Assembly: GCA_035279665.1 (NCBI GenBank) | Contig: DATEHI010000011.1 | Coordinates: 1-64,000, forward strand | Reading direction: 5' to 3' | Origin: CF-13 sp035279665 | GTDB taxonomy: Bacteria; Chloroflexota; Dormibacteria; CF-121 | Length of the DNA: 64,000 nt | Shown here: positions 15,217 to 23,108 of the stretch, in pieces | Layout of the letters: every line of letters begins with the position of its first letter | Position numbering within the stretch: the first letter of the stretch is position 1 | Notes under the pieces: model-generated | Seen by the model: only the letters and a program-made list of their open reading frames with translations | The model's database searches: none | Told to the model about the DNA's origin: nothing | Translations under genes and position numbers: made by a program

Positions 15217-15848
15217 TCGCTCCCTCCACGATCGAAACCAGCATCCTCCTGCTGGCTGACATATCCGGCTATACGAGTTTCCTGGAGGCGGTGCAAGAGG
15301 CCCATCCTGAGATGACACAACCCGGCGGCAGCGCGGCGCCGGCCTACCAGATCGTCAGTAGTCTGCTGGAAACCGTGATGACGCACATCGCACCGAGCTT
15401 CTCCCTGCTGCAGGTCGAAGGGGATGCGCTGTTCGCACGCGGTCCGGACCGTCAGTTATCCGGCAATGGCACCGCGCTTGTCACCCTGGTGCGGTCAGCG
15501 TACCAGGCATTTCGGCAGCAGCTTGGGCGGGGCATGGATCAGTTCAGGCACAACTGTCAAGCCTGCATGATCCTGCCCTCGCTCGACCTCAAATTCATTG
15601 CTCATCGCGGCATCGCCATCCAACACCGAATTGCTGGCCGCGATGTGTTGGCCGGAGCAGCCGTCAATGTCGCCCATCGTCTGTTAAAGAACTCCATTTC
15701 TGCCCGAACCGGCCTGCGCGCGTATTGCTTTGTGACTGATGCGGCGGCCGAGTCATTGGGATTAGCCGCTATCCTCGGCCAACCATACGTCGAGGATTAT
15801 CCCGATATAGGCCGCATCTCCGGCCTCTTGATCGCGCTTCAGCCTTAA
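15213..15848 (+). CDS. DUF2652 nucleotidyl-cyclase-like protein
   Basis: 211 residues; ATG overlaps the MFS stop (ATGA). ILLLADISGYTSFLE gives the first metal-type Asp of a class III cyclase core, and LLQVEGDALFARG the second. Then a Cys-containing helix (NCQACMILPSLDLKF), an AHRG strand and ALAGAAVNVAHRLLKNSI (here DVLAGAAVNVAHRLLKN) match DUF2652. These are adenylate-cyclase-fold proteins of unverified activity. It is the last gene of the island B operon; no terminator is obvious after 15848. Confidence 0.82.
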   Translation: MIAPSTIETSILLLADISGYTSFLEAVQEAHPEMTQPGGSAAPAYQIVSSLLETVMTHIAPSFSLLQVEGDALFARGPDRQLSGNGTALVTLVRSAYQAFRQQLGRGMDQFRHNCQACMILPSLDLKFIAHRGIAIQHRIAGRDVLAGAAVNVAHRLLKNSISARTGLRAYCFVTDAAAESLGLAAILGQPYVEDYPDIGRISGLLIALQP

Positions 15849-15940
15849 ACCCTCTGACAGCACGCCGGTGACCTGGTCCCGCTGAGCTGCGTTATCAGCT
15901 ACCCGTGATCGGAGCTGAGTTCAACTGCCGTCGATTTTGC

Positions 15941-16057
15941 AAACCGTTGGTCGGCGTTGCTACATGCGTTGCTACCGAACGCATGTTCCATGGGAGTCAG
16001 ACGTTAGCGCTCGTTGGCGATAATCGACCGTCTCCGATATCCAATTCGAATCTAAAA
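15941..16057. repeat. Right end sequence of island B
   Basis: Starts with the 35-bp block identical to 10565-10599 (ending in the GTTGCTACATGC/GTTGCTAC tandem). It runs to the encoded CCA end of the intact selC. Internal similarity to island A's right end falls off toward the tRNA, but GTTAGCG and AATTCGAA are kept. Confidence 0.6.
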
Positions 16058-16157
16058 TGGCGGGGGCGCGACGGGAACGATCCGTCCCCCGACATCGCCA
16101 AGGATGCCGGGCAGCGGTTTTGAAGACCGTGGAGCCCACCTGAGCCCATGCACCCCC
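16058..16157 (-). tRNA. selC: tRNA-Sec (anticodon TCA)
   Basis: 100 nt including encoded CCA. Acceptor GGGGGTGC/GCGCCCCC (8 bp, one G-T), D-stem GGGCTC/GGGCTC (6 bp with wobbles) with a 4-base loop, anticodon loop CTTCAAA, variable arm CCCGGCATC/GATGTCGGG (9 bp), T-stem GACGG/CCGTC (5 bp) and discriminator G. The 8+5 acceptor-T stack, 6-bp D-stem and long variable arm are diagnostic of selenocysteine tRNA. The T-loop reads ATCGTTC rather than TTCGANN, i.e. T54 and A58 are exchanged. The first anticodon-stem pair is A-C. The 5' end is 14 bases after the thioredoxin stop codon on the same strand. Confidence 0.88.
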
Positions 16158-16171
16158 GTGCCCGACGAAGG

Positions 16172-16501
16172 TTATAGGACGGCGTCGATCTTCTGTTTGA
16201 GGTAAGCCTTGGCTTTGTAGCCCACGATCCGTTCCGCGGGCTTACCGCCGCGGAACAGAATCAGGGATGGGATGCTGAGGACGCCAAACTTCGAGGCAGT
16301 GACGGGGTTCGCATCCACATCCAGCTCGGCGACCACGACGCGACCCTCGTACTCGGTGGCGAGCTCTTCCACTAGCGGCTTCAGCATCTTGCAGGGGGCG
16401 CACCAGGTCGCCCAGAAATCGAGCAGGACGAGGTGCGGCGAGGCCGCGACGGTGCTTTCGAAATTCTGATCGGTGACCTGGACGATGTTCTTGGTCGTCA
16501 T
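16172..16501 (-). CDS. trxA: Thioredoxin
   Basis: 109 residues, canonical thioredoxin length. FWATWCAPCKMLKPL gives the active site with Ala in place of the usual Gly (WCAPC); cis-Pro is in the VLSIPSLILFRGG segment. The ATG overlaps the stop of the FmdB gene (ATGA), so the two are translationally coupled. selC begins 14 bases downstream on the same strand and may be read through from this operon. Function: general dithiol reductant of the cytoplasm. Confidence 0.93.
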   Translation of the reverse strand: MTTKNIVQVTDQNFESTVAASPHLVLLDFWATWCAPCKMLKPLVEELATEYEGRVVVAELDVDANPVTASKFGVLSIPSLILFRGGKPAERIVGYKAKAYLKQKIDAVL

Positions 16502-16839
16502 GCGGCTCCTTCTTCGGTACTGGTTTTCTGATCGGTCTGAGCAGGCGGCGGTGGGGCTGGTTTTGAGCCGCCGGCATCCGGCGTGGTTTTGGTCTTGGTG
16601 TCCGACTCGGTTTTGGTGTCTATCTTGGGCGCGTCCGCCGGGGTGACGCTGCCGTCGCTGCTCGCGCCTCGCGAATCCGTCTTGTAAAAGCCGCCCCCCT
16701 TGAAGATGATGCCCACGGGGTAGAAGACGCGGGTCACCCGCGCGCCGCATTGCGGGCAGACCGTGAGGGGCGGTTCGGTGATGCGCTGCTGGACCTCGAA
16801 GCGGTGACCGTTGGTGCAGCGGTATCCATAGACGGGCAT
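16498..16839 (-). CDS. FmdB-type zinc ribbon protein
   Basis: 113 residues. MPVYGYRCTNGHRFEVQQ, then CPQCG, then VFYPVGIIFKGGGFYKTD: a CxxxH...CxxC zinc ribbon of the FmdB/putative regulatory protein family, with the GFYKTD end of the conserved region. In this copy the first knuckle is C-TNG-H rather than CxxC. Residues ~60-113 are a Lys/Thr/Pro-rich disordered tail. Function is unclear. It is coupled by overlap to trxA. Confidence 0.82.
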   Translation of the reverse strand: MPVYGYRCTNGHRFEVQQRITEPPLTVCPQCGARVTRVFYPVGIIFKGGGFYKTDSRGASSDGSVTPADAPKIDTKTESDTKTKTTPDAGGSKPAPPPPAQTDQKTSTEEGAA

Positions 16840-16899
16840 TCTCGACTTAACTTATACCCGGTTTGCCGCTTCGAGAAAACGCTGAGCCCCTGCCGCCGG

Positions 16900-17184
16900 T
16901 CAGTTGATCCAGAGCTTGCTTTTGGGCCGTGGTTCCTCGACCGCCGGATCGGTGAAGTCTCCGGGCTGCAGCAGGCCGCTCTGCATCATTTCCGCCACCC
17001 GGTCGAAAAAGGCCTCGTCGGGGCTGGCGGACTCGATGGCGGCCCCGCCCGGCCCTTCCGCGAGGAACCGTTGGACGGCGGCGCAGATTAGCTCGCTGCG
17101 ACTTTGCGGGGAAGCCGCCGTGACCCGGTTGAGCGCATCGACCAGGGGGTCCGGCATGTAGATCACGATGCGCTTGGCGCCCAC
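16900..17184 (-). CDS. Ribbon-helix-helix (CopG-like) protein
   Basis: 94 residues if the GTG at 17184 is the start; the frame is open to a TTG at 17250, but those 22 codons do not look like part of the fold. Residues ~3-45 (KRIVIYMPDPLVDALNRVT, SRSELICAAVQRFL) form a ribbon-helix-helix DNA-binding domain of the antitoxin/CopG kind. The remainder is acidic and ends PRPKSKLWIN. No toxin gene lies next to it, so a plain repressor or RHH accessory protein is the better call. Confidence 0.65.
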   Translation of the reverse strand: MGAKRIVIYMPDPLVDALNRVTAASPQSRSELICAAVQRFLAEGPGGAAIESASPDEAFFDRVAEMMQSGLLQPGDFTDPAVEEPRPKSKLWIN

Positions 17185-17281
17185 TAGCCCAGCATAGTAG
17201 CCAAGGCTCCTGGCGCGGGCAAGCCAAACCGGCTCACGAAAATGAAACAAAGCAACCGATCAAATGCACCGCCCAGCCGGG

Positions 17282-18577
17282 CTAGACGGGGCCGATCCGG
17301 ATGTCTGCCGCGAGCGGGTTGAAGACGATTCCGGAGGCAGGCTTGGGGAAAAAGTACGTCGATTTCTGGGGCATCACCTGGCCCGCTCGAGCGGCCTCGA
17401 CCACGTCGGAAACAGCGGGGGGCCGCAGCAGGAAGGCGGCCTGGCCAGCTCCCGTCTCGACCCGATCGAGGACGGCGCCGACATCCCGCGAATAGCTGAG
17501 GTACCGCTCCGCCTCCAGCTCAGCCGGCTGCAGGCCGAGTTCCCGTTGCAGGATTTCCTTGTGGAGGACGGAAACGTCGAGCCGGGAGGCCGGGTCCTCG
17601 GCACCCCCGCGCTCGACGTCCACCGTGACGAAGCGGGTTGGGGTGAGAGCGATGCCGATCCGGTGGCCTGCGGTGGGCTCTTGCATCGCCGCCAGCAGGG
17701 CCGCACGGTTGGGGCGCGGGGTCACTCGATGTCGGCTGGCGAGCCTGCTGACCAGCGCTGCGTCGAACCGCTCGAAGTCGTGCAACAGCCGATGGGTGGG
17801 CAGGATCGTCAGGCCGGGGTCCGCCACATCGACAAGCAGCATCAGCACGAAGTTGAAGGCGGCATCAGGCGACGCTTCGGGATGGTCCTGCCGCTGCTTG
17901 TTTCGAAAGTTCAGGGCGGTCTCATACCGATGATGGCCGTCGGCAATGTAGAGCCGCGAGGCGCGGAAGACCTCGGCAAGGTCGTGGAACTGCTTCGCGC
18001 CGCTTATCGACCAGAGGGTGTGATGATCGCCGTCTTCACCGGTGATCGACAGCCTAGGCGGCATGGCGATGGCGGGGTCGATGATCGGACCTACCGCCGA
18101 CGCTGGATCCTCGTGGAGGGCGAAGACCGGACTCAGGTTCGCCACCACTGCGCGCGTCAGCGACAGCCGGTCCGCCTTGGCGCGCGCGTGCGTTTGCTCG
18201 TGAGGCAGCACGCCGGTGCCAAATGGTTCGAGCTCGACGACCCCCAGGAGGCCTCGCCGGACGCGTTCCTGACCGTTGATCGGGTCGACGAATTGGTGCC
18301 TGTAGACATAGAGACCTGGATGCGCTTCCCGGCGCAAGATGCCGTCCGCCAACCATTGCTGGAAGAAGCCGGCGGCACGCGTGTACTTGTTGTCATCCGA
18401 GGTGTCGGTCGGATGCACCTCGCCCGCGATCAGGCGCACGACGTTGTGCGGATCCTGCCGGTAGTAGCGCCGCTGGTCCGCCGGGCTGATGACGTCATAC
18501 GGCGGCGCCACCACCTGGGATAGATCGACCCGCTTCGGGTCGTAGAGAATCCCCTGGAACGGCCGAACGGTCGCCAC
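17282..18577 (-). CDS. DUF1015 family protein
   Basis: 431 residues from GTG, full length for DUF1015. Signatures: VRPFQGILYDPKRV at the N-terminus, APPYDVISP, IADGHHRYETALNF (conserved HHR), and ILPTHRLLHDF. The family is uncharacterised; it commonly sits beside serA and aminotransferase genes, as here. It starts five bases after the serA stop, so it is the third gene of a serine-metabolism operon. Suggestions in databases that it acts as an enzyme of serine or phosphonate metabolism are not proven. Confidence 0.9.
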   Translation of the reverse strand: MATVRPFQGILYDPKRVDLSQVVAPPYDVISPADQRRYYRQDPHNVVRLIAGEVHPTDTSDDNKYTRAAGFFQQWLADGILRREAHPGLYVYRHQFVDPINGQERVRRGLLGVVELEPFGTGVLPHEQTHARAKADRLSLTRAVVANLSPVFALHEDPASAVGPIIDPAIAMPPRLSITGEDGDHHTLWSISGAKQFHDLAEVFRASRLYIADGHHRYETALNFRNKQRQDHPEASPDAAFNFVLMLLVDVADPGLTILPTHRLLHDFERFDAALVSRLASRHRVTPRPNRAALLAAMQEPTAGHRIGIALTPTRFVTVDVERGGAEDPASRLDVSVLHKEILQRELGLQPAELEAERYLSYSRDVGAVLDRVETGAGQAAFLLRPPAVSDVVEAARAGQVMPQKSTYFFPKPASGIVFNPLAADIRIGPV

Positions 18578-18582
18578 GAGGC

Positions 18583-20157
18583 TTAGAGGCTGACGGAGAG
18601 CACGTCAGCCATCCCGGGGATCCGGCGGATGTCCGCCAGGATCGACTCCGGGACCGGATCATCGACCGAGAGGATCATCACCGCGTCGCCACGGGGACGA
18701 TCGCGGCCCACCTGCATGCTGGCGATGTTGATGTTCTTCTGACCCAGGAAGGTGCCGATGGCACCGACGATGCCCGGCCGATCGGCGTGCCAGCTCATCA
18801 AGAAGGTCCCCTGCGGCACCAGGTCGATCCGGAAGTCGTCGAAGGTGACGATATGCGGCTCGTTCAGCAGCAGGGTGCCGCCGACCCGCGTCGTGCCGTG
18901 CTCGCCCATCGCCTGCAGACTGATGAGATTGGCGAATTCACTCGCCCGGGCGCCACGCTGTTCGACCACCGTGATGCCGTGCGCGGCCGCGACCGTTCGC
19001 GCATTCACGGGGTTGACGCGTTCCGCGCTGAACCGGCTCAGAAAGGCGGTCAGCAGTGCGGCCGTCAGCACCGAGCAGTCGTAGTTCGCAATCTCGCCGG
19101 CGTAGTCGACGTGGATCCGGGAGGCAGGCTGCCGGCCGACCTGCGCGTAGAAGCGACCGATGCCCTCGGCAACCGGGATGAACGGCCGCAGGAAGGCCAT
19201 CGCCTCGGGGAGCGCAACCGGTGCGTTGAGGGAGAAGCGCGGCAGGCCGCCGTCGAGCACGGCAATCACTTGCTCGGTGATCTCGAGCGCGACGCTGATT
19301 TGCGCTTCCTCTGTCGAGGCCCCCAGATGCGGCGTGGTCACCACCTGGGGCATCGCGAGCAGCGGATTCTCGCCCGGAGGTTCCTGCTCGAAGACGTCGA
19401 TTGCAGCGCCGGCCACCTGGCCGTCGCGCAGCGCGTCACGCAGGGCCGACTCATCGACGATCCCTCCCCGAGCGACGTTGACCAGGCGAAGGCCCGGCTT
19501 GGCGAGAGCGAGCGCCCGGGCATCCACCAGGTGATGTGTCTCTCTCGTCAGCGGTACATGCAGCGTGACGATGTCCGCTTCTGACATCAGCTGGTCAAAG
19601 GACATCAACTTGACGTTGAGCTGCGAGGCACGCTCCTCGGATAGCACCGGATCGGTCGCGATCACGTGCATGCCGAATGCCTGCGCTCGGTGAGCGACTT
19701 CCCGGCCGATGCTTCCCAGTCCCACGACGCCGAGGACTTTGTCGCGAAGTTCAAAGCCCAGGAAACGCGAGCGTTCCCATCGTCCTGCCTTGACCGCCTG
19801 GTCCGCCTGGGGGATGTGGCGCGCCAGGGCCAGCATCATCGCCATCGTGTGCTCGGTCGCGGCGATCGTGTTTCCCGACGGGGCATTCACGACTAGGACG
19901 CCGGCACGGGTGGCGGCGTCGACATCGATGTTGTCGACACCCGCGCCGGCGCGGCCGATGACCTTGAGGCGGGTGCCGGCTTGAATCACGTGGGCATCGA
20001 CCCTGGTCTCACTGCGCACGATGAGCGCGTCGTAATCCGGAATCCGGGCGATGAGAGTTGCCGGGCTCTGCTTGAGCTGTACGTCAACCTCGGCGTGCTC
20101 GCGCAGCCGAGCGATCCCCGCCTCGGAGATCGGGTCAACGACCAGGACGCGCGGCAC
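18583..20157 (-). CDS. serA: D-3-phosphoglycerate dehydrogenase
   Basis: 524 residues from GTG, the long bacterial/plant type. Substrate domain at the N-terminus; NAD motif GVVGLGSIGREV at ~145-157; catalytic Arg in NVARGGIVDESAL, Glu in FEQEPP, His in TTPHLGAST. An intervening allosteric substrate-binding domain (~320-440) and a C-terminal ACT domain (LMSWHADRPGIVGAIGTFLG) follow. It oxidises 3-phosphoglycerate in the first step of serine synthesis; the ACT domain usually mediates serine feedback. It is six bases from the aminotransferase stop, in one operon. Confidence 0.95.
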   Translation of the reverse strand: MPRVLVVDPISEAGIARLREHAEVDVQLKQSPATLIARIPDYDALIVRSETRVDAHVIQAGTRLKVIGRAGAGVDNIDVDAATRAGVLVVNAPSGNTIAATEHTMAMMLALARHIPQADQAVKAGRWERSRFLGFELRDKVLGVVGLGSIGREVAHRAQAFGMHVIATDPVLSEERASQLNVKLMSFDQLMSEADIVTLHVPLTRETHHLVDARALALAKPGLRLVNVARGGIVDESALRDALRDGQVAGAAIDVFEQEPPGENPLLAMPQVVTTPHLGASTEEAQISVALEITEQVIAVLDGGLPRFSLNAPVALPEAMAFLRPFIPVAEGIGRFYAQVGRQPASRIHVDYAGEIANYDCSVLTAALLTAFLSRFSAERVNPVNARTVAAAHGITVVEQRGARASEFANLISLQAMGEHGTTRVGGTLLLNEPHIVTFDDFRIDLVPQGTFLMSWHADRPGIVGAIGTFLGQKNINIASMQVGRDRPRGDAVMILSVDDPVPESILADIRRIPGMADVLSVSL

Positions 20158-20162
20158 CGAGC

Positions 20163-21335
20163 TCAGGCGACCAGGCTAGGCTCGGAGGACTGCAACGCGC
20201 GCCGGGCGGCGCTCAGCGCCGCGCCCCGGGTGACCGTGTGCCCGTGCGTTTCCAGGCCACGCTCGAGCATTTGGACGGTGGCGACGACGTCCGGCTCGTA
20301 CACGGCACCAAGGTGGCCGATCCGGAAGATCTTGCCGGACAGCTTGCCCTGCCCTTCACCGACGACCAGGCCGAGCTCGCGCCAGGTCTTGAACACCGCC
20401 TCCGATTTCTCGCCCGTCAATGCCTCGGGGAAATACACGGCCGTGACCGTCGGCGACGCGACATCGGGCGAACTCGGCAGCAAGCGCAAGCCGAGCGCGC
20501 CCGCGGCAGCGCGGAAGGCCGCCGCCACCCGGAGGTGCCGATGAAAGATCGCCTCGAGACCTTCCTCGCGCATCATCGCTAACGACTCGCGCAGACCAAA
20601 GAGGATGCTGACGGCCGGCGTTGTGAAGGTCATGCCCTTGGACTGCATCTTCTTGGCCCGGTCCCAATCGAAATAGAATCGCGGCGAGCGAGCGCTGGCC
20701 TGCCGCTGCCAGGCCGCCTGGCTGACGCTCAGCATGGTGACGCCCGGCGGGAGCATCCATCCTTTCTGCGACGCGGTGATCGCGACATCGACCTTCCACC
20801 GATCAACCGGCAACGCGATCGAGCCGATCGAGCTGACGCCGTCTACCACCAGCAGTCGATTGTGCCGCTTGACCACCTCGGCCAGCGACTGCAGCGGGTT
20901 GGTTACGCCCGTCGAGGTCTCGTTGTGGGTGATCAGCACCGTGGCGATGTCAGGCTCACGGCTGAGCAGGGCGTCGAGATCTTCCGGATCGACGGCCTCG
21001 CCCCAGGGCAGCGTCAAGCGGGCGACGTCGGCGCCAAAGGCTTCCGCCAGGTCGGCAAAGCGATCGCCAAATGCGCCGATCGTGACCGCGAGCACCCGCT
21101 CGCCCGGCGAAACCACGTTCGCGACCGCGCTTTCCAATCCGCCCGTCCCGCTGGCGGGAAAGATCAGGATGTCATTCTCCGTCTGGAAGGCCCAGCGCAG
21201 ACCGGTTTCGAGTTCGGGAAGGAGGGCCCTGAACTCGGGGCCCCGGTGGTTGATCATCGGGGCGGCCATGGCCCGCTGCACGCGCTCGGGAACGGGGGTT
21301 GGGCCGGGAATCCGCAGCTGAGAGGGCTGAGTCAT
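20163..21335 (-). CDS. Class V aminotransferase (serine/alanine-glyoxylate aminotransferase type)
   Basis: 390 residues. N-terminal IPGPTPVPERVQRAM and NHRGPEFRALLPEL are typical of this group. ASGTGGLESAVANVVSPGE holds the phosphate-binding turn; VVDGVSSIGSIALPVDRWKV is the Asp strand; the PLP lysine is in ITASQKGWMLPPGV. It could work as serine-glyoxylate or alanine-glyoxylate aminotransferase, or substitute for SerC as known in some bacteria with SerA operons. The context (serA next) favours a role in serine metabolism. Confidence 0.88.
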   Translation of the reverse strand: MTQPSQLRIPGPTPVPERVQRAMAAPMINHRGPEFRALLPELETGLRWAFQTENDILIFPASGTGGLESAVANVVSPGERVLAVTIGAFGDRFADLAEAFGADVARLTLPWGEAVDPEDLDALLSREPDIATVLITHNETSTGVTNPLQSLAEVVKRHNRLLVVDGVSSIGSIALPVDRWKVDVAITASQKGWMLPPGVTMLSVSQAAWQRQASARSPRFYFDWDRAKKMQSKGMTFTTPAVSILFGLRESLAMMREEGLEAIFHRHLRVAAAFRAAAGALGLRLLPSSPDVASPTVTAVYFPEALTGEKSEAVFKTWRELGLVVGEGQGKLSGKIFRIGHLGAVYEPDVVATVQMLERGLETHGHTVTRGAALSAARRALQSSEPSLVA

Positions 21336-21378
21336 GCGCCCTAGCTTACCGTCCGGGCCCTCGCCCGACGGTCGATCA

Positions 21379-22308
21379 CTACCGGCGTGAGACCGAGCGC
21401 CGCCGTCGGTAACTCCGCCGGCGATAGGCGGGCGGATCCGACAGCCGGGACTGGCGCCGGATCGCTGCGCGCATCACCAGAAAGAGCAACATCACCGCGC
21501 CGATGATCAGCCCCCACCGGGTCGCGGTGGCCGTGCGCGCCGCATCGGCGGACGCGGTCTGCGCCGCGAGGCGCTGGGCGCTGACGGCCGCCTCCGCGTG
21601 CGCGAGCTGCACCTTCGTCTGCTCAATGACTGGATCGGCGGCCAGGATTCCCTGGAAGATGCCCGCAGCAATCGCATTTCGAAAGTCGTCCTGCAGGAGG
21701 AGGCTCCGCTCCCGCGGATTTGTCAGGTAGGCCGGTTCCACCGTGACGGTTGGGACATCGGAACGGACCCAGAGCTCGGGCTTCGCCGCAACGCCGTCAT
21801 CAGCAACCTGAAAGGGCTTGAGCGCCTGCGCGAGGCCCGCATCAATCGCCTGCGCGAACGAAAAGCTGTCCGGCTTTGGATAAAAGACGGCGAGACCATT
21901 GATCGACGGATCGCCGTCATAGGCGTTGACGTGCAGGCTGACGAACATCTGGGCGCCCGCCGCGTGCGCGCGGTTCCAGCGCTCCGAGATCTCGACGTAC
22001 TGATCGCCCGTCCGAGTGAGCACGACCTTCACACGCTCGCGCTGCAATAGGGTGCGTAGCCGCAGAGCCAGATCGAGGGTCATGTCCTTCTCCATGATGG
22101 CCCCAACTACGACGCCAGGATCCCAGAGCTGGGTGGGGTCGCTGGTCGCGCTGCCGCCATGTCCTGGATCGATCGCGATCACGTAGGGCGAGGGCGCAGT
22201 GGAGGGTGCAACGAAGCTAGGCTCCGCAGCCGTTGCCCGAGCCGTTGGCATGGACGTAAGCAAGACGAGCCCGGTCGCGAGCACGACCGGGAGGCGCGGG
22301 AGGCCCAA
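21379..22308 (-). CDS. N-acetylmuramoyl-L-alanine amidase (Amidase_3), membrane-anchored
   Basis: 309 residues from a TTG start that lies about nine bases after a TATACT -10-like box. Signal peptide at 1-27 (LPVVLATGLVLLTSMPTARA). The catalytic domain (~42-225) has zinc ligands in IDPGHGG, IMEKDM and FVSLHVNA, and the catalytic Glu in TVEPAYLTNPRE. A C-terminal helix (~265-285, GLIIGAVMLLFLVMRAAI) and a basic Arg-rich tail follow, so the protein is tethered at both ends. It cleaves the amide between MurNAc and L-Ala in peptidoglycan. Confidence 0.9.
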   Translation of the reverse strand: MGLPRLPVVLATGLVLLTSMPTARATAAEPSFVAPSTAPSPYVIAIDPGHGGSATSDPTQLWDPGVVVGAIMEKDMTLDLALRLRTLLQRERVKVVLTRTGDQYVEISERWNRAHAAGAQMFVSLHVNAYDGDPSINGLAVFYPKPDSFSFAQAIDAGLAQALKPFQVADDGVAAKPELWVRSDVPTVTVEPAYLTNPRERSLLLQDDFRNAIAAGIFQGILAADPVIEQTKVQLAHAEAAVSAQRLAAQTASADAARTATATRWGLIIGAVMLLFLVMRAAIRRQSRLSDPPAYRRRSYRRRRSVSRR

Positions 22309-22350
22309 CTACATGGCAGTATACGGCGCGAAATTAAGAAGTCTCCGAAA

Positions 22351-22381
22351 CGCGCACCGTCAGTCCCTCTGAGGGTGCGCG
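22351..22381 (-). terminator. Probable terminator of rpsF-ssb-rpsR
   Basis: CGCGCACC (22351-22358) pairs with GGTGCGCG (22374-22381). On the minus strand it is followed by TTTC, a weak T-run. It begins five bases after the rpsR stop. Confidence 0.5.
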
Positions 22382-22385
22382 CCGT

Positions 22386-22631
22386 TTAGCGCTGGTCGGC
22401 GGTGTAGGGAAGCAGCGCGACGTGGCGGGCGCGCTTGAGGGCGACCGCCAGGCGGCGCTGATGACGCGCGCAGGTTCCGGTCACACGGCGCGGAAGAATC
22501 TTGCCCCGCTCGCTGACGAAGCGGCGGAGGCGAGAGACCTCCTTGTAGTCGATCAGGTGGACCTTCTCCACACAGAAGTTGCAGACCTTCTTGTGCGGCT
22601 TTCGGTCGCGCTTATCGGTCGGTGGGGGCAT
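22386..22631 (-). CDS. rpsR: 30S ribosomal protein S18
   Basis: 81 residues. CNFCVEKVHLIDYKEVSRLR, RFVSERGKILPRRVTGTCAR and HQRRLAVALKRARHVALLPY are canonical S18. The CxxC...C cysteines mark the zinc-binding (C+) form. It follows rpsF and ssb in the widely conserved S6-SSB-S18 order. Confidence 0.97.
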   Translation of the reverse strand: MPPPTDKRDRKPHKKVCNFCVEKVHLIDYKEVSRLRRFVSERGKILPRRVTGTCARHQRRLAVALKRARHVALLPYTADQR

Positions 22632-22652
22632 GGTGTCCTGTCAATCGCTCCT

Positions 22653-23108
22653 TTAGAACGGGATGTCTTCCGGGTCGACGTCACGCGAGGGTTCATCGTG
22701 ATGCCCGGGCGCTGCGGCAACCGCGGTCTCGACGGGTTCGGCGGCCGCTGCCTGCGGCTGCGACTGGCTGCGCGGTTCGAGGAACTGGATTTCGGTCGCA
22801 TTCACCTCGGTGGTCTTGCGCTTCTGGCCGTCCTGACCTTCCCAGGAGCGGGTCTGTAGCCGGCCCTCGACGTACACCAGGCTCCCCTTGTGCAGGTACT
22901 GGCCGGCAATCTCCGCCAGGTTGCGCTTGCCGATGTTCCAAACCACCACGTTGTGGTAATCGGTGTACTCCTTCTTCTCACCATCCGTGCTCTGCCCGTA
23001 GCGGTTGGTCGCCAGCGAGAAGCTGGTCACCGGCGATCCGCTCGGCGTGTAGCGCATTTCCGGATCGCGGGTCAGTCGGCCAATGAGCATCACTTTGTTC
23101 AGGTTCAT
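22653..23108 (-). CDS. ssb: Single-stranded DNA-binding protein
   Basis: 151 residues. OB fold: MNLNKVMLIGRLTRDPEMRY, TSFSLATNR, YHNVVVWNIGKRNLAEI, KGSLVYVEGRLQTRSWEGQD. A Gln/Ala-rich linker leads to the C-terminal acidic tip DVDPEDIPF that recruits repair proteins. The ATG overlaps the rpsF stop (ATGA). It coats ssDNA in replication and repair. Confidence 0.97.
   Translation of the reverse strand: MNLNKVMLIGRLTRDPEMRYTPSGSPVTSFSLATNRYGQSTDGEKKEYTDYHNVVVWNIGKRNLAEIAGQYLHKGSLVYVEGRLQTRSWEGQDGQKRKTTEVNATEIQFLEPRSQSQPQAAAAEPVETAVAAAPGHHDEPSRDVDPEDIPF

Larger units (their letters stand above)
10684..16057. mobile_element. selC cargo island B (no integrase)
   Basis: A 5.4-kb segment between the second 68-bp selC repeat (10684-10751) and the intact selC (from 16058). 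It has a left end (10752-10890) and right end (15941-16057) homologous to those of island A. It carries a single operon of five overlapping or abutting genes with its own promoter and operator. No recombinase, relaxase or replication gene is seen. It lies in tandem with island A, proximal to selC, as expected for the later insertion. Confidence 0.6.

Noticed and set aside
17264..18523. 419-codon open frame on the plus strand opposite the DUF1015 gene.
   Set aside because: Antisense shadow of a well-matched family gene; the translation is Arg/Gly/Asp-rich and without domain features.
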